Positions 8,105 through 15,170 of a stretch of 64,000 bases of DNA are shown one piece after another; the stretch's first letter is position 1, and each line of letters opens with the position of its first letter. The DNA comes from SM23-73-3 sp964580215 (GTDB lineage Bacteria; Zixibacteria; MSB-5A5; SM1-73). The notes under the pieces were generated by a model. That model was not told the origin of the DNA. It saw only the letters and a program-made list of their open reading frames with translations, and did no database searches. Made by a program: the position numbers and the translations under genes. The stretch covers positions 1-64,000 of the forward strand of contig CAZOJT010000007.1 of the NCBI GenBank assembly GCA_964580215.1. Reading direction: 5' to 3'.

Positions 8105-9004
8105 TCAATAGTTGGTCAGTTGGTCTATCTTTCCATGTTTCCGGGCGATGTACTCAATGGAGCGGTAAATCCAGTGGGAAAACAAAGCCAAAACAAGCGT
8201 GGTCGCCGCCATGATTAAGATCAACTGAAAGTTGGAATATCCGCTCAAAGTGGGGCTGAGGCTTTTCTCCAGAATCGATCTTCTCACCAGCTCCAGCCAA
8301 TAGGTTAAGGGCAATATCTTGGATAGATACTGTAACCAGAGGGGCAGAATATCTATGGGATAGATGGCGCCGCAGGCAAGATAGAAAAGCCCAGCCATCC
8401 CTTCGGTCAAGGCATAGCTGTGATGCGCCGTGACCATGCTTACTCCAGCCAGAAGTATGCCCAAACAGGTGATGATGAAGATCCCGGCTACCACGGAGAA
8501 GAGAAGCAAAGGATAGTTAACGGCAAACAGGTTAACCGGTATCTTTAACACCAGCATGCCAAAAGCCATGGTGATGATCACCGCCACGGTGGTCAGTACC
8601 ATCTTGGCAATGCCCCGACCAAAAAGGTAATAATACATTCTGATCGGAGATATGTAGATATATCTGATCATCTGATAATGATCCCGATCCTCATGGATAA
8701 CCCAGCTGATCCCGAACAGAACGTTGATTACGTACATAAAGAAAGCGTTTCCCACATAGATATATGCGAATAGATCCATGCCGGTCTTCCCTCTGGTTAC
8801 CACATAATACATCACCACCAGAATAAGGGATGAAGCCAGGGGTCGGACGATGGAGTAGATGGCGAAAAGAAAGGGATCGGTCCAGTTAGACTCCATAGCC
8901 CAACCCAATTTCCCAGCGGTCTTTATGGTTCTCAAGTTTTCTTTGGTTTTAGCAAACATTCTCACCAGTGTCTCCTCAAATGATTTTCTTAACGGGTATG
9001 GCAT
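8105..9004 (-). CDS. ABC-2 type transporter permease (second permease)
   Basis: This 299-residue membrane protein has about six hydrophobic helices and the layout of ABC-2 exporter permeases, including the first-helix region FAIYSIVRPLASSLILVVMYYVV and the late GAIYPIDILPLWLQYLSKILPLTYWLELVRR segment, which matches the ABC-2 signature region (P...LP..Y). It lies downstream of an ATPase and another permease on the same strand, so the three probably form one heterodimeric exporter. A 366-base repeat-rich gap separates it from the first permease, and no strong ribosome site precedes its ATG, so expression may be lower or independently controlled. The substrate is unknown; drugs, lipids and polysaccharides are the usual cargo for this class. 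Confidence 0.9.
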   Translation of the reverse strand: MPYPLRKSFEETLVRMFAKTKENLRTIKTAGKLGWAMESNWTDPFLFAIYSIVRPLASSLILVVMYYVVTRGKTGMDLFAYIYVGNAFFMYVINVLFGISWVIHEDRDHYQMIRYIYISPIRMYYYLFGRGIAKMVLTTVAVIITMAFGMLVLKIPVNLFAVNYPLLLFSVVAGIFIITCLGILLAGVSMVTAHHSYALTEGMAGLFYLACGAIYPIDILPLWLQYLSKILPLTYWLELVRRSILEKSLSPTLSGYSNFQLILIMAATTLVLALFSHWIYRSIEYIARKHGKIDQLTNY

Positions 9005-9370
9005 AAAATTAATAGAAAAAGAAATCGTCGTAGGGACAGCCCTTGTGGCTGTCCTCTTTTAGGACAAGGACAAGCCCTTGTCCCTACGTTCTTCGACCTC
9101 ACCCCCCCCCGTCATCCCCCTCTCCCCCGCCTCTGGCGCGATTTTCAATCACCGCCGTTGGCGGGATCTTCGACATGAAATGGAGAGGGAAAGATAGGGG
9201 AAGAGTTTTTTTCAGTCGTAGGGACAGCCCTCGTGGCTGTCCGCATTAGGCTTAGGACAGGGACAAGCCCTGTCCCTACGTTCTTCGACCTCACCCTCTG
9301 TCGTCTCCCTCTCCATTTTCCACAGGATCCATAGGACATGGAGAGGGGGACCAAGGGGGAGAGGTTATGC
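9005..9370. repeat. Repeat cluster inside the ABC operon
   Basis: No gene is present. Two copies of the GTAGGGACAGCC...GTCCCTACG element lie at 9030-9088 and 9217-9280, separated and followed by CTCACCCCC/CCCTCTCC type sequence with a CCGCC...GGCGG palindrome. Each copy folds into paired hairpins. Related copies are at 57337-57429 and, diverged, 4689-4813. Confidence 0.75.
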
Positions 9371-10189
9371 TTATTGCCATCTTAAAGTCAATCTCCCCTG
9401 TTTTTTGCCCAGTTTCTCCATATACTCCAGGGCATATTTGGAGATCACCAGAAAGAACACACATAAAACCACTAGGGCAGTTAACTCCATATTTACATTG
9501 ATGAATCCGGATTTTGGTCCCGCCTTGAAGGCAAGCTGTCTCATGGCATCCAGACCCAGAGTCATGGGAATCAAAGATGCTCCTAAGGCTATGGCGAAAC
9601 CTAAGTTTTTCACCGGAAAGAAGAATCCTGACATAAGGTGAACTGGCTCCTGAAGCAATGTAACTCCATGCCAAGCTTCCCTGCCATAGAGCATGAACAG
9701 CGATGAGAAGAGCATGCCCAGTCCATATAGACCTACCAAAGTCAAGATGAAGACCAAAAATAGCTTGGGGAAGCTAATTATGGCGAAATCCACCTTGAAG
9801 ATCAAGCTCCCCGCCAGAAAGATAAAAACCGCTCTGGTGGTAGCTAAAAACATGCCACCTGCAGCCATGCCCAGAAGTATGGACATTCTGGAGATGGGAG
9901 CGATCATGTATAACTCCAGATTCCCTATCTCCTTCTCCCAGTAAAACTGAGCCGCCATGCCCCACAGGACAAACATCCAGTAGGCGCTCATGGTTCCGCC
10001 CAAGATCACAAATCCGGTGTATTCCTCCGGGGCATTCAAAGCCTTATACACGTATACATAGGCGGCGGTGGCTAAGATGGGAAGCAAGGTCTCGGTGAAC
10101 CACCAACTCGGCTCCCGATTTGCGGCTACCACCCGCACATAAGCCCGAGCGATTATCGCTTTTATGTTGGTTTTCAGATCAGTCTTCAT
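9371..10189 (-). CDS. ABC-2 type transporter permease (first permease)
   Basis: The 272-residue protein has six predicted membrane helices and ABC-2 permease architecture, with a cytoplasmic segment LYMIAPISRMSILLGMAAGG and a late LMSGFFFPVKNLGFAIALGASLIPMT region that corresponds to the conserved P loop of the family. Its start overlaps the end of the ATPase gene by 11 bases, so the two are translationally coupled. With the ATPase and the second permease it should form an exporter in the inner membrane. The C-terminus carries a basic tail (KLGKKQGRLTLRWQ). Confidence 0.92.
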   Translation of the reverse strand: MKTDLKTNIKAIIARAYVRVVAANREPSWWFTETLLPILATAAYVYVYKALNAPEEYTGFVILGGTMSAYWMFVLWGMAAQFYWEKEIGNLELYMIAPISRMSILLGMAAGGMFLATTRAVFIFLAGSLIFKVDFAIISFPKLFLVFILTLVGLYGLGMLFSSLFMLYGREAWHGVTLLQEPVHLMSGFFFPVKNLGFAIALGASLIPMTLGLDAMRQLAFKAGPKSGFINVNMELTALVVLCVFFLVISKYALEYMEKLGKKQGRLTLRWQ

Positions 10190-11189
10190 TTTTTAATCCT
10201 CTTCCCACCAGTGCCACGAAAACGTCTTCTAAGCTCGGCTCCATCTTGGAAAGAGATATTATCTTGGAACCGTTGCCACTTAAGGATTCAGTGACATTGG
10301 AGATAGCGGATTCTTCCTCCAGGATGAACTTCAGTTCGGTTCTTCCCAGGTGGCTTTTGTGCTCATAGGCAAACTGCTTAACCCCGGAGATCTGGCTAAA
10401 CTTCTCCATTCCGTTTACGGACAAGGGAATCTCGATACGAAACACCGCCTCTCCGGCTATAGATTTCTTAAGGTTCTGTGGCGAATCACACACCAGAACC
10501 TTTCCCTTGTCAATGATAGCCACCCGATCGCAGAGCTCATCTGCCTCTGCCATATAATGGGTAGTCAGAAGAACGGTCCTTTCCAGATTCTCTTTCATCC
10601 AGGTTCTTATGTAGGCTCTCACGTCCCGGGCGATCTGCACATCCAGACCCAGGGTGGGCTCATCCAAAAACATGATCTTGGGATCGCAGACAAAACCTCG
10701 CATGAAATTCAGCTTCTGTCTGAGTCCGGTGGAAAGCTTCCCGATCTTGGTTCTGGCAAACTCCTCCATTTTCAAAATCTTCAAAAGCTCATCGATTCTT
10801 CCCTGAACAACTTTGTTAGAGATGCCATAAAATTGTGAGAACATCCACAAAGTTTCCCTCACCGTTAAGATCCCATATCCGCACTGTTCCCCTCCGGATA
10901 CCATATTGATCTTTCTCCTCACCTTTTCCGGATATTTGACCACGTCCACACCATCCACCAGGGCGGTCCCGGAGGTGGGCAAAAGAAGGGTGGAGAGGAT
11001 TTTTATCAAGGTGGTCTTGCCCGCGCCATTAGGTCCCAGAAGGCCAAACAGCTCACCCTGAAGAATCTTTATATTAGCGTTCTCCAGGGCAATCAACTTG
11101 CCATTGTTGTTGCCGTTTGCTTTTTTATTCTTTACTTTTTTTAACTTAAAGGTTCTGTTCAGATCAAAAGTTTCTACAGCTAAGTTCAT
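10179..11189 (-). CDS. ABC transporter ATP-binding protein (DrrA/multidrug exporter type)
   Basis: This 336-residue ATPase energises the ABC-2 exporter encoded downstream. It shows Walker A GPNGAGKTTL (about residues 52-61), a signature LSTGLRQKLNFMRG in which the usual LSGGQ is LSTGL, as in DrrA/CcmA-like proteins, Walker B KIMFLDEPTLGLDV and the H-loop LLTTHYMAEAD. After residue 230 there is the C-terminal extension typical of exporters of this group (FRIEIPLSVNGMEKF). The start at ATG 11189 is favoured because AAAGGAAAAAAG precedes it; ATG at 11204 is also in frame. The gene is preceded by a leader peptide and terminator (11212-11370), indicating attenuation control. Confidence 0.95.
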   Translation of the reverse strand: MNLAVETFDLNRTFKLKKVKNKKANGNNNGKLIALENANIKILQGELFGLLGPNGAGKTTLIKILSTLLLPTSGTALVDGVDVVKYPEKVRRKINMVSGGEQCGYGILTVRETLWMFSQFYGISNKVVQGRIDELLKILKMEEFARTKIGKLSTGLRQKLNFMRGFVCDPKIMFLDEPTLGLDVQIARDVRAYIRTWMKENLERTVLLTTHYMAEADELCDRVAIIDKGKVLVCDSPQNLKKSIAGEAVFRIEIPLSVNGMEKFSQISGVKQFAYEHKSHLGRTELKFILEEESAISNVTESLSGNGSKIISLSKMEPSLEDVFVALVGRGLKNED

Positions 11190-11211
11190 CTTTTTTCCTT
11201 TCATTATAAAT

Positions 11212-11250
11212 AATAAAAAAACCGTGATCTACTCTGGATAGGTCACGGTT
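11212..11250 (-). terminator. Attenuator terminator just upstream of the ABC ATPase
   Basis: On the minus strand an 11-bp stem (plus coordinates 11220-11230 with 11240-11250, core AACCGTGA/TCACGGTT) with a 9-base loop is followed by seven U. It lies only about 20 bases before the ATPase start codon and after the leader ORF, so it would stop transcription before the operon unless prevented from forming. Confidence 0.85.
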
Positions 11251-11286
11251 CTTTCAAATTCTTTGTTAATATCCTACTCAGAGTAG
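11229..11286 (-). promoter_or_regulatory. Candidate antiterminator pairing
   Basis: The end of the leader ORF contains CTACTCTG (plus 11279-11286), which is perfectly complementary over 8 bases to CAGAGTAG in the loop and downstream arm of the terminator (plus 11229-11236). Pairing them would break the terminator. Just before this segment CCTTC and GAAGG can form a hairpin within the RRRR codons. The arrangement is the one expected for translation-controlled attenuation: a ribosome stalled in the leader would leave CTACTCTG free, and one reaching the stop codon would cover it. This is inferred from base pairing only. Confidence 0.6.
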
Positions 11287-11370
11287 CCTCCTTCGTCTGA
11301 AGGTGGAGACGAAAATGGGCATACTATTCCCCTGTACTGGGCAATTAAGTAAAAGCAGTTTAAACGTCAT
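11278..11370 (-). CDS. 30-residue leader peptide of the ABC exporter operon
   Basis: A short ORF starts at ATG 11370 with an excellent ribosome site (GGAGGTGG, plus 11379-11386, 8-base spacing) and ends with TGA at 11278-11280. The peptide begins MTFKLLLLNCPVQ, has IFVS at residues 19-22 and four consecutive Arg at 25-28 (codons AGA CGA AGG AGG), and ends in Leu-Leu. It is followed by an antiterminator segment and a terminator in front of the exporter ATPase gene. Runs of Arg codons, IFV-type sequences and R-x-R motifs are known in leader peptides that stall ribosomes in response to macrolides or other signals. The trigger here is not known. Confidence 0.65.
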   Translation of the reverse strand: MTFKLLLLNCPVQGNSMPIFVSTFRRRRLL

Positions 11371-11425
11371 CAAAAAATCCACCTCCGTTAATTCAGATCT
11401 ACTCATCAATTAACATGCTATTACG

Positions 11426-11454
11426 CAATTAAACACAAAAAGTTTCTTTGTCAA
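11426..11454 (-). promoter_or_regulatory. Promoter of the leader/ABC exporter operon
   Basis: On the minus strand TTGACA (plus 11449-11454) is followed after 17 bases by TAATTG (plus 11426-11431), about 40 bases before the leader peptide ribosome site. The -35 is consensus and the -10 is moderate. Confidence 0.55.
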
Positions 11455-11490
11455 GAAAAATTTTAAAAAAAAATTTGAGCCCAGGGAGTG

Positions 11491-11513
11491 CGCCAGCTTA
11501 CTGGCGTTTTTTT
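11491..11513 (+). terminator. Small hairpin terminator on the plus strand
   Basis: CGCCAG, loop CTTA, CTGGCG and seven T form a compact intrinsic terminator. No plus-strand gene precedes it, so it either ends an unrecognised short transcript or blocks read-through toward the tRNA region. Confidence 0.6.
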
Positions 11514-11518
11514 GCTTA

Positions 11519-11572
11519 GCGAGGATGTTATCATCCTCGCGCTAGTACCTTGGTGGATGATAACTTCCACCA
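11519..11572. repeat. Two adjacent hairpin palindromes
   Basis: GCGAGGATG...CATCCTCGC (11519-11540) and TGGTGGA...TCCACCA (11551-11572) are two inverted repeats side by side that share a GATGATAAC/GTTATCATC core. No gene is present; function unknown. Confidence 0.6.
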
Positions 11573-11660
11573 GGAGCGCGGGACCTCTTCCCCCTTGTCC
11601 GTCACGAAGTGAAGGGCTTGACCTGAAGGATTCATGAAGCGGGGAAAAGTCTAAATTAAA

Positions 11661-11734
11661 TACCCCCGGGGCGACTCGAACGCCCGACCCTCTGCTTAGA
11701 AGGCAGATGCTCTATCCTGCTGAGCTACGGGGGC
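11661..11734 (-). tRNA. tRNA-Arg (anticodon TCT)
   Basis: A complete 74-nt cloverleaf is seen on the minus strand. Acceptor GCCCCCG/CGGGGGT, D arm GCTC...GAGC, anticodon stem TCTGC with loop CTTCTAA and GCAGA, and T arm GGGCG, loop TTCGAGT, CGCCC. The anticodon TCT reads AGA (and AGG by wobble). The four Arg codons of the leader peptide 300 bases away include AGA and AGG. CCA is not encoded. Confidence 0.95.
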
Positions 11735-11752
11735 ATGTAACGTCGGCAGTCC

Positions 11753-11794
11753 ACCGTCCGCAGCAAGTCTGGTACCAGGTTTGCTGTGGACGGT
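11753..11794. repeat. Inverted repeat between the two tRNA genes
   Basis: ACCGTCCGCAGCAA (11753-11766) and TTGCTGTGGACGGT (11781-11794) form a 14-bp stem with one G-T pair, enclosing a small TGGTACCA palindrome. Similar GTCCACCGTCC sequence recurs within the waaA-lpxK linker near 50340-50370. Confidence 0.65.
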
Positions 11795-11812
11795 GAGCCG
11801 TAAGCTGTGAAC

Positions 11813-11888
11813 TGGTCGGAGTAGAGGATTTGTACCTCCAACGGCATGGTCCCAAATCATGTGCGCTACCAGGCTGTGCCACACCCCG
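11813..11888 (-). tRNA. tRNA-Pro (anticodon TGG), degenerate
   Basis: On the minus strand a 76-nt tRNA with encoded CCA can be folded. The acceptor CGGGGTG/TACTCCG, the D loop AGCCTGGTAGC and anticodon loop TTTGGGA (TGG, Pro) closely follow bacterial tRNA-Pro. There are several unusual positions: an A-C mismatch in the D stem, an A-C mismatch closing the anticodon stem, and a T loop TACAAAT instead of TTCGAAT, which loses the universal pseudouridine-55 position and G57. It may be a decaying copy, or the sequence may contain errors. Confidence 0.7.
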
Positions 11889-12279
11889 ATCTCTTTTCCG
11901 CATTTGTAGGGCTAACCGTTCACCAAAGATACAAAAACACATTCGTCTTCGACAGATTAGCCGCTATAATTACGCAAAGAATATAAATTATTTAGATTTG
12001 GTGTCAAGAAAATTGTCTCTATTTCTCAAAAGATCAGGATTGGTATCTTGTCGCGGCAAGATTCATCCTGCCAGTCACAATACTTTTTTGAGATTTTGTG
12101 TTGTGTCAGGACCTCACAGGCTGATCGAGAATTCCTTGAAAGATAATCCATAGTCGGACATTTCTTGCCAGGTTCGATTCTTAAATGCATTCAAAACAAG
12201 GTGAATTAAAAAAACAACTTTCTTAGAATATCAATCAAAAAAGAAATGCTTTCTGTGAAAGCTCTTATCTTGTTATTAA
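11889..12279. other. Gap without a gene
   Basis: No coding sequence, RNA or strong repeat is recognised between the tRNA-Pro gene and the transposase remnant. Confidence 0.5.
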
Positions 12280-13067
12280 CTATCCCTCTTGGCCTATCTT
12301 TCTTCTTACCTCCACAAGCAAGGTACATCTTCTTTCCCAGACGGGTCTCCGTAAATTATGTCCAATGCACATCAATTTAAACTCAGCGTCTACTTTCTCT
12401 AACCTCCTCAGAAGAAAACTACGGTAGCCTAAGTTATGCTTTGGGTTGCCAAAAGGTGGTTCCGCAGTAAACAGCCTCTTCTTATACTTCGCCTTCCCCT
12501 CCTCGAATAAAAGCCGTTTCCTCATCTCCTCCAGAAGCTCTCGCCTATCCTCCCTGGCTATAGTTCGAGCCTATTGCTTGGTACACAACTCCCGCACTTC
12601 ACAGTCACCGCATCCTACACCTCTGTAAATAACCTGTCTCCATTTCCTCTCCCCTTTGTCACTATGACGCCTCTTATACCCCCTTAGCTCCTTGCCCTCC
12701 GGACATATGTAAATCTCTTTCCCGTTATTTTATATAGGTTGTTCTTGCGGAAATCGTTGATGGTTCTGAAATCCGGTCTATACATCTAGGCAAGGTAGAT
12801 GTAGGCAGTGTCGCTCTCACACATCTGGGCTATCTTTCTGCCGCTACGATTGCCAGTGGCATAACCATAGAATAATAATTTTAATTGTATCTTGGGATGA
12901 TAAGTGTTCTGACCCAAATGACTGTATTCGTCCTCTATCTCTTTTGTATCCAATGCTTCTACTACTTCATCTACTACTCTGGCTAAATGAGATGCAGGAA
13001 CATAATCTTCAAGTGATGGGGGCCGGAGCATTGGTTGCTTCTTCCGGTAAGGCTTGAATCTTGCCAT
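12280..13067 (-). pseudogene. IS1182-type transposase remnant
   Basis: Reading from 13067 the first 93 residues match the N-terminal DUF772 region of IS1182/IS5-like transposases (ARFKPYRKKQPMLRPPSL, then YHPKIQLKLLFYGYATG). A TAG stops the frame where family members read through to RPDFRTINDFRKNNL. After that the frame shifts, a large internal part is missing, and sequence resumes with the Cys-rich segment (KEIYICPEGKELRGYKR, GCGDCEVRELC) and the C-terminal ERRELLEEMRKR-like part, with another TAG between CTKQ and ARTIARE. Two stops, a frameshift and an internal deletion show it is dead. No clear terminal inverted repeats were identified. Confidence 0.85.
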
Positions 13068-13549
13068 TTATCCTCTCCTTTCATAATCATCATATTTCAA
13101 CCTCATCTTACCAGATGGAGAAGCTTTTTGCAAATACTTTCTGTTAAATCCCCATTCTCGGTCAGCCTGCCCAGACCCGACAGGGAACCGTGAGCTTTTC
13201 GCCAGGTTAGGGACTTGGCGAACGCGAGGTTATTCGGACATAGCGTATGGAAAGTCTCAATATTCAAATGGACAATTCCCCGACGCAACCTGATCCTGAA
13301 TCCCGATAAGCTATTGAAGCACATAGGCAAATTTTGGGGACACTTATAGGTTTAACCTCTGCCCCAACCATAACTTTAACCTGGTTCGCCTAAAGGCGAA
13401 CACTCCCAATACACCTTTCCGATCTGCTTTTTTTCAGATACCAAATCAAAAATAAGTTGACTTGACATCACATTTTTGTTGCATTATTGATTCTTATGAG
13501 ATATTTTTGGTATTGAAGGAATAAAAGCATTCTAAAGTGTGGGTGGAAT
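13068..13549. other. Gap before nfeD
   Basis: No gene is supported. GGTTCGCCTAAAGGCGAACACTCC (about 13383-13407) belongs to the GTGTCC/GGACAC palindrome family. The last 90 bases contain the nfeD promoter. Confidence 0.5.
13462..13490 (+). promoter_or_regulatory. Promoter upstream of nfeD-like gene
   Basis: TTGACA (13462-13467), a 17-base spacer and TATTGA (13485-13490) lie 60 bases before the nfeD start codon. Confidence 0.55.
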
Positions 13550-14830
13550 ATGAAAAAAGTTCTTCTGATCTGTGTGGTTTTGGTCTTTTTTCTGGGAGCG
13601 TGGATGCTTTCTGCTTCCCCACGCCATGTAAATCTGGTCACAATCGACGGACCTATTGGACCAATCTCAGCTCGCATTATCGCCGAAGCTATTGCCTCCT
13701 CTGTGCAGGATAGTGCCGAAGCCTTGATCATTGAGTTGAACACCCCGGGCGGGCTGGATGAATCCATGCGCATCATAACGAGAAAGATTTTGAATTCGGA
13801 GGTGCCGGTGATCGTCTATGTTTCACCTGCCGGATCCCGAGCGGCTTCTGCCGGGGTATTCATCACCCTGAGCGCTCATATAGCCGCCATGACCCCGGGA
13901 ACCAATATCGGTGCGGCTCATCCAGTTGCCATGGGGGGACAGATGGACTCTACCATGGCAGAAAAGGTGGTCAACGATGCCGCCGCTTACATAAGAAGCA
14001 TCACCAGCAAAAGAGGGAGAAATGAAAGGTGGGCGGAGGAGTCGGTAAGAAAAAGCGTATCCATCACAGAAAATGAGGCTTTGAAGCTGAATGTCATAGA
14101 TCTGGTAGTCAATGATGTCCGGGAGCTTCTGGATTCCTGTGATGGACGAAAGGTGAGCCTCCCCTCCGGCGAAAAGGAGTTGAATACAAAAGACATCGAG
14201 GTTAGAAAGGTGGAGATAAGCTTAAGAGATAGGATACTGGAGGTGATCACCAATCCCACCATCGCTTACATTCTTCTCACCCTGGGAATATGGGGACTCT
14301 TCTTTGAGCTTTCCAATCCGGGAGCGATCTTCCCTGGAATTGTGGGGGGAATATGTTTAATCTTGGCGTTTTTTGCCCTGCAGAGTCTCCCCATCAATTA
14401 CGCCGGTTTGCTTTTGATGATTTTAGCTTTGATCTTGTTCATACTGGAGGTAAAAATTGTGAGTCATGGAGCATTGACCATCGGGGGAATAATATCTATG
14501 GTTTTAGGATCTTTGCTTTTGTTTAAATCTCCCCTGCCATATATGCGCGCCTCGCTGGTGGTGATAATCACAGTTGTTGCTGCTACTGCTTTGTTTTTCA
14601 TAGTTGCGATGGGCTTGGCTCTCAGAACCCGAAAGCGGAAGGTCACCACTGGAGGCAGAGGACTTCTGGGAGAAGTGGGGGTGGCACGAACTGCTCTGAA
14701 GCCAGAAGGAGATGTGTTCATCCATGGAGAAATCTGGAGGGCAGAGGCGGACCAGCCCATAAAGAAGGGGGAGAAGGTGATAGTCACGGGAGTGGACCAT
14801 CTCACCTTAAAGGTTACCAAGAAGAAGTAA
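13550..14830 (+). CDS. NfeD-type membrane-bound serine protease (ClpP class)
   Basis: The 426-residue protein is a long-form NfeD (NfeD1b), a membrane serine protease often working with stomatin/SPFH proteins in envelope quality control. A signal sequence (residues 1-24) precedes a ClpP-fold domain with ELNTPGGLDESMRIITRKIL and the Ser nucleophile region SRAASAGVFI; the Lys of the Ser-Lys dyad is expected in the following MAEKVVNDAAAYIRS segment. Four membrane helices follow (about 240-360), then the soluble OB-fold NfeD domain (LLGEVGVARTALKPEGDVFI to VTGVDHLTLKV). A stomatin gene, the usual partner, is not adjacent. Confidence 0.94.
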   Translation: MKKVLLICVVLVFFLGAWMLSASPRHVNLVTIDGPIGPISARIIAEAIASSVQDSAEALIIELNTPGGLDESMRIITRKILNSEVPVIVYVSPAGSRAASAGVFITLSAHIAAMTPGTNIGAAHPVAMGGQMDSTMAEKVVNDAAAYIRSITSKRGRNERWAEESVRKSVSITENEALKLNVIDLVVNDVRELLDSCDGRKVSLPSGEKELNTKDIEVRKVEISLRDRILEVITNPTIAYILLTLGIWGLFFELSNPGAIFPGIVGGICLILAFFALQSLPINYAGLLLMILALILFILEVKIVSHGALTIGGIISMVLGSLLLFKSPLPYMRASLVVIITVVAATALFFIVAMGLALRTRKRKVTTGGRGLLGEVGVARTALKPEGDVFIHGEIWRAEADQPIKKGEKVIVTGVDHLTLKVTKKK

Positions 14831-15170
14831 AAATAATCTGCCTGAACAGGTGTCTCTTAGCTTTACGGGTCTGTTGAAAAAGTATCTCATCGGCTTCAAT
14901 CGGCGAGATGAAATTGTCGGAGGGGCAGCCTTTATGGCTGACCTCATTAGAGTAGAATAGGGATTCATCCTGAAGGACAAGCTCCTGTCTCTATCCTATG
15001 GATCTCATTTGAGTTCCTATGGTCATTTGACTCAAATGAGATTCAAATGAACAATTGACCTGCGGACATAAAATTTACACATAAAATGATTTCTTCAACA
15101 CAATCTTACTTGACACTACCCCTGATTCTGCAGAGTTGATTTTTTAGTTTGAATTTGTTATTTTAGAAAT
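14831..15170. repeat. Gap with diverged repeats
   Basis: No gene is seen. TCTCATCGGCTTCAATCGGCGAGATGA (hairpin) and a worn GGGGCAGCC...GGACAAGC element, related to the GTAGGGACAGCC family, lie at 14880-14985. A short CATTTGAGTTCC.../CTCAAATGA inverted sequence follows near 15005-15045. Confidence 0.5.

Noticed and set aside
12280..13067. Amber-recoded functional transposase
   Set aside because: Both stops are TAG, but a frameshift and an internal deletion are also needed, so decay is the simpler explanation.
13103..13330. 75-codon minus-strand frame as a gene
   Set aside because: No ribosome site; composition looks random; it lies in the gap beside the dead IS.
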